This document shows, in pieces, positions 62,544 through 64,000 of a stretch of DNA of 64,000 bases. The translations under genes and the position numbers were made by a program. The stretch's first letter is position 1; the number at the start of each line of letters is the position of its first letter. Source of the stretch: Deltaproteobacteria bacterium. Its GTDB lineage: Bacteria; Desulfobacterota; Dissulfuribacteria; Dissulfuribacterales; QOAL01. The stretch is taken from the NCBI GenBank assembly GCA_026995935.1, contig JALWNK010000058.1, positions 25,122-89,121 of the forward strand, in the 5' to 3' direction. The notes beneath the pieces were generated by a model. The model was not told the origin of the DNA, did no database searches, and worked only from the letters and a program-made list of their open reading frames with translations.

Positions 62544-63542
62544 ATGGATAACAAGTTAATGAAACGGAGGATTCACGAGGTAGAAGCACTTCTTGAGCTA
62601 TTTTCATCAGATGGTTTCATTTTCAGACCATCGGAACTTTATGAAATTAACTTAGGATCATCGCTGAGGCAATATTTAGAACGTTACAATATTTATATTA
62701 TATGTAGACGGCCAAGATTTAGCATTAATCCCAAAAGCCTAAAACTCAATAAAAAGAAGCAGACAATTACAGGGGAGTTTATAATTAGTCTGCCGGGAGA
62801 AAAGAAGAGTGTCGATTTTGAATTTAAAAATCCAATGGATGAATATATAGAAACATTAGGTGCGCTTGAATACCCATTTGATCAGTTAAGATTTATAACA
62901 AAGTCCGGCTTTCCTATTCAACTCCGCATAATTGATGTGATAAAATTTCTTGCTAATCCTTTCTCCTTATTACCATATTCGCAATTATTAGTGGAATATG
63001 TAGGTCAATCATTTGGTGCAGATGGGAAACGTGATGCATTAGACCGATTGATTGGCGAGACGGGAAAGCAGGGACATGGCTCTCTCCAAAAAGTATTGTC
63101 TGATTTAAATGCACATTATCCAGATGATGAGGTTTTTATTGTCTTGTACAGTTTTGAGTTTTATAAAAAGCATATAGTTGGAGGTGGATCTTATGAGCCT
63201 GAAATCTCTTTTGACAAGGCTCCAGATCGATTCGATAAGTTTATGAGAGTCACTCTTTCAAGACAAAATAGAATTGATCTTGTTGAAGCCGCATTGATTC
63301 GTTATTTTCAGCCAATTTATAATGAAAGATATAAGAAAACTTTTCCAAAAGAGAATCACAAAATTCTTAATGCACTGTATGATTTTGATATAACTGGATT
63401 AGCTATATCTCTGTCGACTGAAGAAAGCTTCACTCCTTTGTATTCACATGTGGTACCAGCAAGTTGTCAACACCTTATAACTTATCCAATTACCAAGGAA
63501 GAAGATAGGGCTACCTATTTTGATATTATATTTAACATTTAA
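62544..63542 (+). CDS. Cassette 5: unknown protein of about 332 residues
   Basis: I do not recognise a family with confidence. The N-terminal half mixes strands and helices (ITGEFIISLPGEKKSVDFEF). The stretch GKRDALDRLIGETGKQGHGSLQKVL followed by VFIVLYSFEF, then LVEAALIRYFQPIYNERYKKTFPKENH, looks enzyme-like: E-A-A-L-I-R-x-F-x-P-x-x-N resembles the second half of some GIY-YIG-type nuclease folds (conserved Glu before an Asn), but no clear GIY-YIG pair is seen upstream. No signal peptide. Start 62544 is adjacent to GGAG, and 62559 is an alternative. The stop precedes attC5 by a few bases. Confidence 0.7.
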   Translation: MDNKLMKRRIHEVEALLELFSSDGFIFRPSELYEINLGSSLRQYLERYNIYIICRRPRFSINPKSLKLNKKKQTITGEFIISLPGEKKSVDFEFKNPMDEYIETLGALEYPFDQLRFITKSGFPIQLRIIDVIKFLANPFSLLPYSQLLVEYVGQSFGADGKRDALDRLIGETGKQGHGSLQKVLSDLNAHYPDDEVFIVLYSFEFYKKHIVGGGSYEPEISFDKAPDRFDKFMRVTLSRQNRIDLVEAALIRYFQPIYNERYKKTFPKENHKILNALYDFDITGLAISLSTEESFTPLYSHVVPASCQHLITYPITKEEDRATYFDIIFNI

Positions 63543-63547
63543 AAATA

Positions 63548-63635
63548 TACCCTAACAAATGGGTGCACTTGACCGCCAATCCGCGGCGGGTTTCACCCTT
63601 GCGGATTGTCGGCAAGTGACCCTTGGTCGTTAGAT
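63548..63635 (+). repeat. attC site 5
   Basis: TACCCTAAC is the reverse complement of the cassette 5 start (GTTAGGGTA); the site ends GTTAGAT, the start of cassette 6. Arms GGGTGCACTTGACCGCC and GGCAAGTGACCC match attC2-4. Confidence 0.93.
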
Positions 63636-63652
63636 AGGAATAAGGAGGTGTT

Positions 63653-63904
63653 ATGAAAGTATTTCTGAGTTGGTCTGGAGACTTAAGTCACAAGGTGGCC
63701 ATAATCTTTAGAGATTGGTTACCCTCAGTTCTTCAGTTTGTAGAACCTTATGTTTCATCAGAAGATATTGACAAAGGAGCACGATGGAGCACAGATATTG
63801 CTAAAGAATTAGAAGAATCTTCTTTTGGTATTTTATTTATAACTAAAGATAATATCGAAGCGCCGTGGGTTAATTTTGACTCATCTTTAACAGTTGCTTT
63901 GTAA
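63653..63904 (+). CDS. Cassette 6: TIR-domain protein, apparently truncated
   Basis: The 83-residue product has a typical bacterial TIR start: MKVFLSWSGDLSHKVAIIFRDWLP, then SSEDIDKGARWSTDIAKELEESSFGILFITKDNIEAPWVNF. In this family the sequence normally continues F-E-A-G-A-L-S-K and 100 or more residues. Here after WVNFD it reads SSLTVAL and stops, so the frame is lost right after the W-x-N-F box that carries part of the NADase site. AGGAGGTG precedes the ATG. The remainder may have been replaced by an inserted element, or the gene is a truncated allele. Bacterial TIR proteins act in anti-phage NAD depletion or signalling; this product lacks the complete domain. Confidence 0.8.
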   Translation: MKVFLSWSGDLSHKVAIIFRDWLPSVLQFVEPYVSSEDIDKGARWSTDIAKELEESSFGILFITKDNIEAPWVNFDSSLTVAL

Positions 63905-64000
63905 AGCAAAGGTTTTATAGGGCGATTTTGCTCAAAAAGGTGGTATTGGAGGGGGTATTTTGGGTGTTTTTTAACATTTCATTATGTTGTCCTCCCAAAA
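63905..64000 (+). other. Unassigned tail of cassette 6, possible junction with an inserted sequence
   Basis: No attC closing cassette 6 (expected to begin with a sequence ending ATCTAAC) is found before the window end. TTGCTTTGTAAAGCAA at 63893-63908 is a short perfect inverted repeat with a two-base spacer at the TIR stop. The following text is unlike the TIR family and may be the edge of an insertion element; the window ends too soon to tell. Confidence 0.35.

Larger units (their letters stand above)
57211..64000. mobile_element. Chromosomal integron: integrase, attI region and at least six gene cassettes
   Basis: The element comprises intI on the minus strand, a recombination junction at 58358, and cassettes at 58358-59457, 59458-60251, 60252-61137, 61138-62514, 62515-63628 and 63629 onward. 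Each cassette starts at G of GTTRRRY-like sequence and ends with an attC. For cassettes 1-5 the first 7-9 bases are the exact reverse complement of the bases opening their own attC (for example GTTAGCCC with GGGCTAAC, GTTATGTA with TACATAAC), as expected for circularised cassettes. attC2 to attC5 are nearly identical in their arms, as in sedentary chromosomal integrons. Cassette DNA is visibly AT-richer than the flanking genes. The array continues beyond the window. Confidence 0.93.

Noticed and set aside
59390..63640. Regularly spaced similar repeats resembling a CRISPR array or REP elements
   Set aside because: Spacing is 0.7-1.4 kb with genes in between, each repeat is an imperfect hairpin with GTT junctions, and cassette starts match their own attC ends; these are attC sites.
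1..64000. tRNA, rRNA or riboswitch genes
   Set aside because: I looked in the intergenic gaps for cloverleaf-type arms and known riboswitch cores and found none that I could support.

Overview
The window looks like chromosome of a sulfur-metabolising, anaerobic Gram-negative bacterium of the Desulfobacterota (former Deltaproteobacteria) type. This rests on a DsrC with both C-terminal cysteines, a tetraheme class III cytochrome c3, a lone NrfD/PsrC-type membrane subunit, a sigma-54 activator with PAS domains, LpxC and a WaaP-like LPS kinase (outer membrane), a GltX/GlnS pair, and a YcaO protein with a TPR tail. The assignment is inference from gene content; there is no rRNA in the window.

Layout. 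1-5.2 kb: energy metabolism and regulation. An NrfD-like quinone-interacting membrane protein has a promoter overlapped by a perfect 28-bp palindrome and is followed by an HspR-like MerR regulator; then a sigma-54 activator with cysteine-bearing PAS domains and a cytochrome c3 with palindromes around its promoter. 5.5-10.8 kb: five minus-strand genes for secreted proteins, at least four with CARDB-like or immunoglobulin-like modules, one broken by a frameshift in a nine-base homopolymer. 11.2-12.8 kb: a formyltransferase and a WaaP-like kinase, plus strand. 12.9-26.2 kb: a long, tightly packed minus-strand run: Pat-type acyl-CoA synthetase/acetyltransferase, AcuC-like deacetylase, AcuB-like CBS protein, BioD, CobJ/CbiH, RND adaptor and pump, YgiQ, Dus, and a small gene split by an in-frame TAA. 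26.3-38.1 kb: a 1747-residue protein made of two UvrA units, a small conserved protein, YcaO-TPR, DsrC, a secreted protein, MiaB and a DUF151 nuclease. 38.1-42.5 kb: a methyl-accepting chemotaxis protein flanked by two PhnD-like binding proteins and no transporter. 42.8-57.2 kb: housekeeping genes (PHP phosphatase, LpxC, Era, RNase III, ATP-grasp, FtsB-like, GltX, GlnS, UvrB, YyaL).

57.2-64.0 kb: a chromosomal integron. A typical IntI integrase on the minus strand faces away from an array of AT-rich cassettes on the plus strand, separated by five attC sites. The first bases of each complete cassette are the reverse complement of the bases that open its own attC, which is what cassette circles require. 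Contents: an unknown protein with a LamG-like tail, a four-helix membrane protein, an MntA-HepT (MNT-HEPN) toxin-antitoxin pair with its own promoter, a ClpP/SppA-fold serine protease coupled to a small partner, an unknown 332-residue protein, and a TIR-domain protein that stops early. The array runs past the window end. It is the most likely place for undescribed biology, because three or four cassettes have no recognisable family and the others are typical of defence or stress systems.

The most unusual observations elsewhere are the covalently doubled UvrA with a degraded first unit, the in-frame stop in an otherwise intact small gene, the homopolymer frameshift in a secreted CARDB gene, the HAIR-like palindrome next to an HspR-like regulator, and the acuABC-like module built around a Pat fusion.
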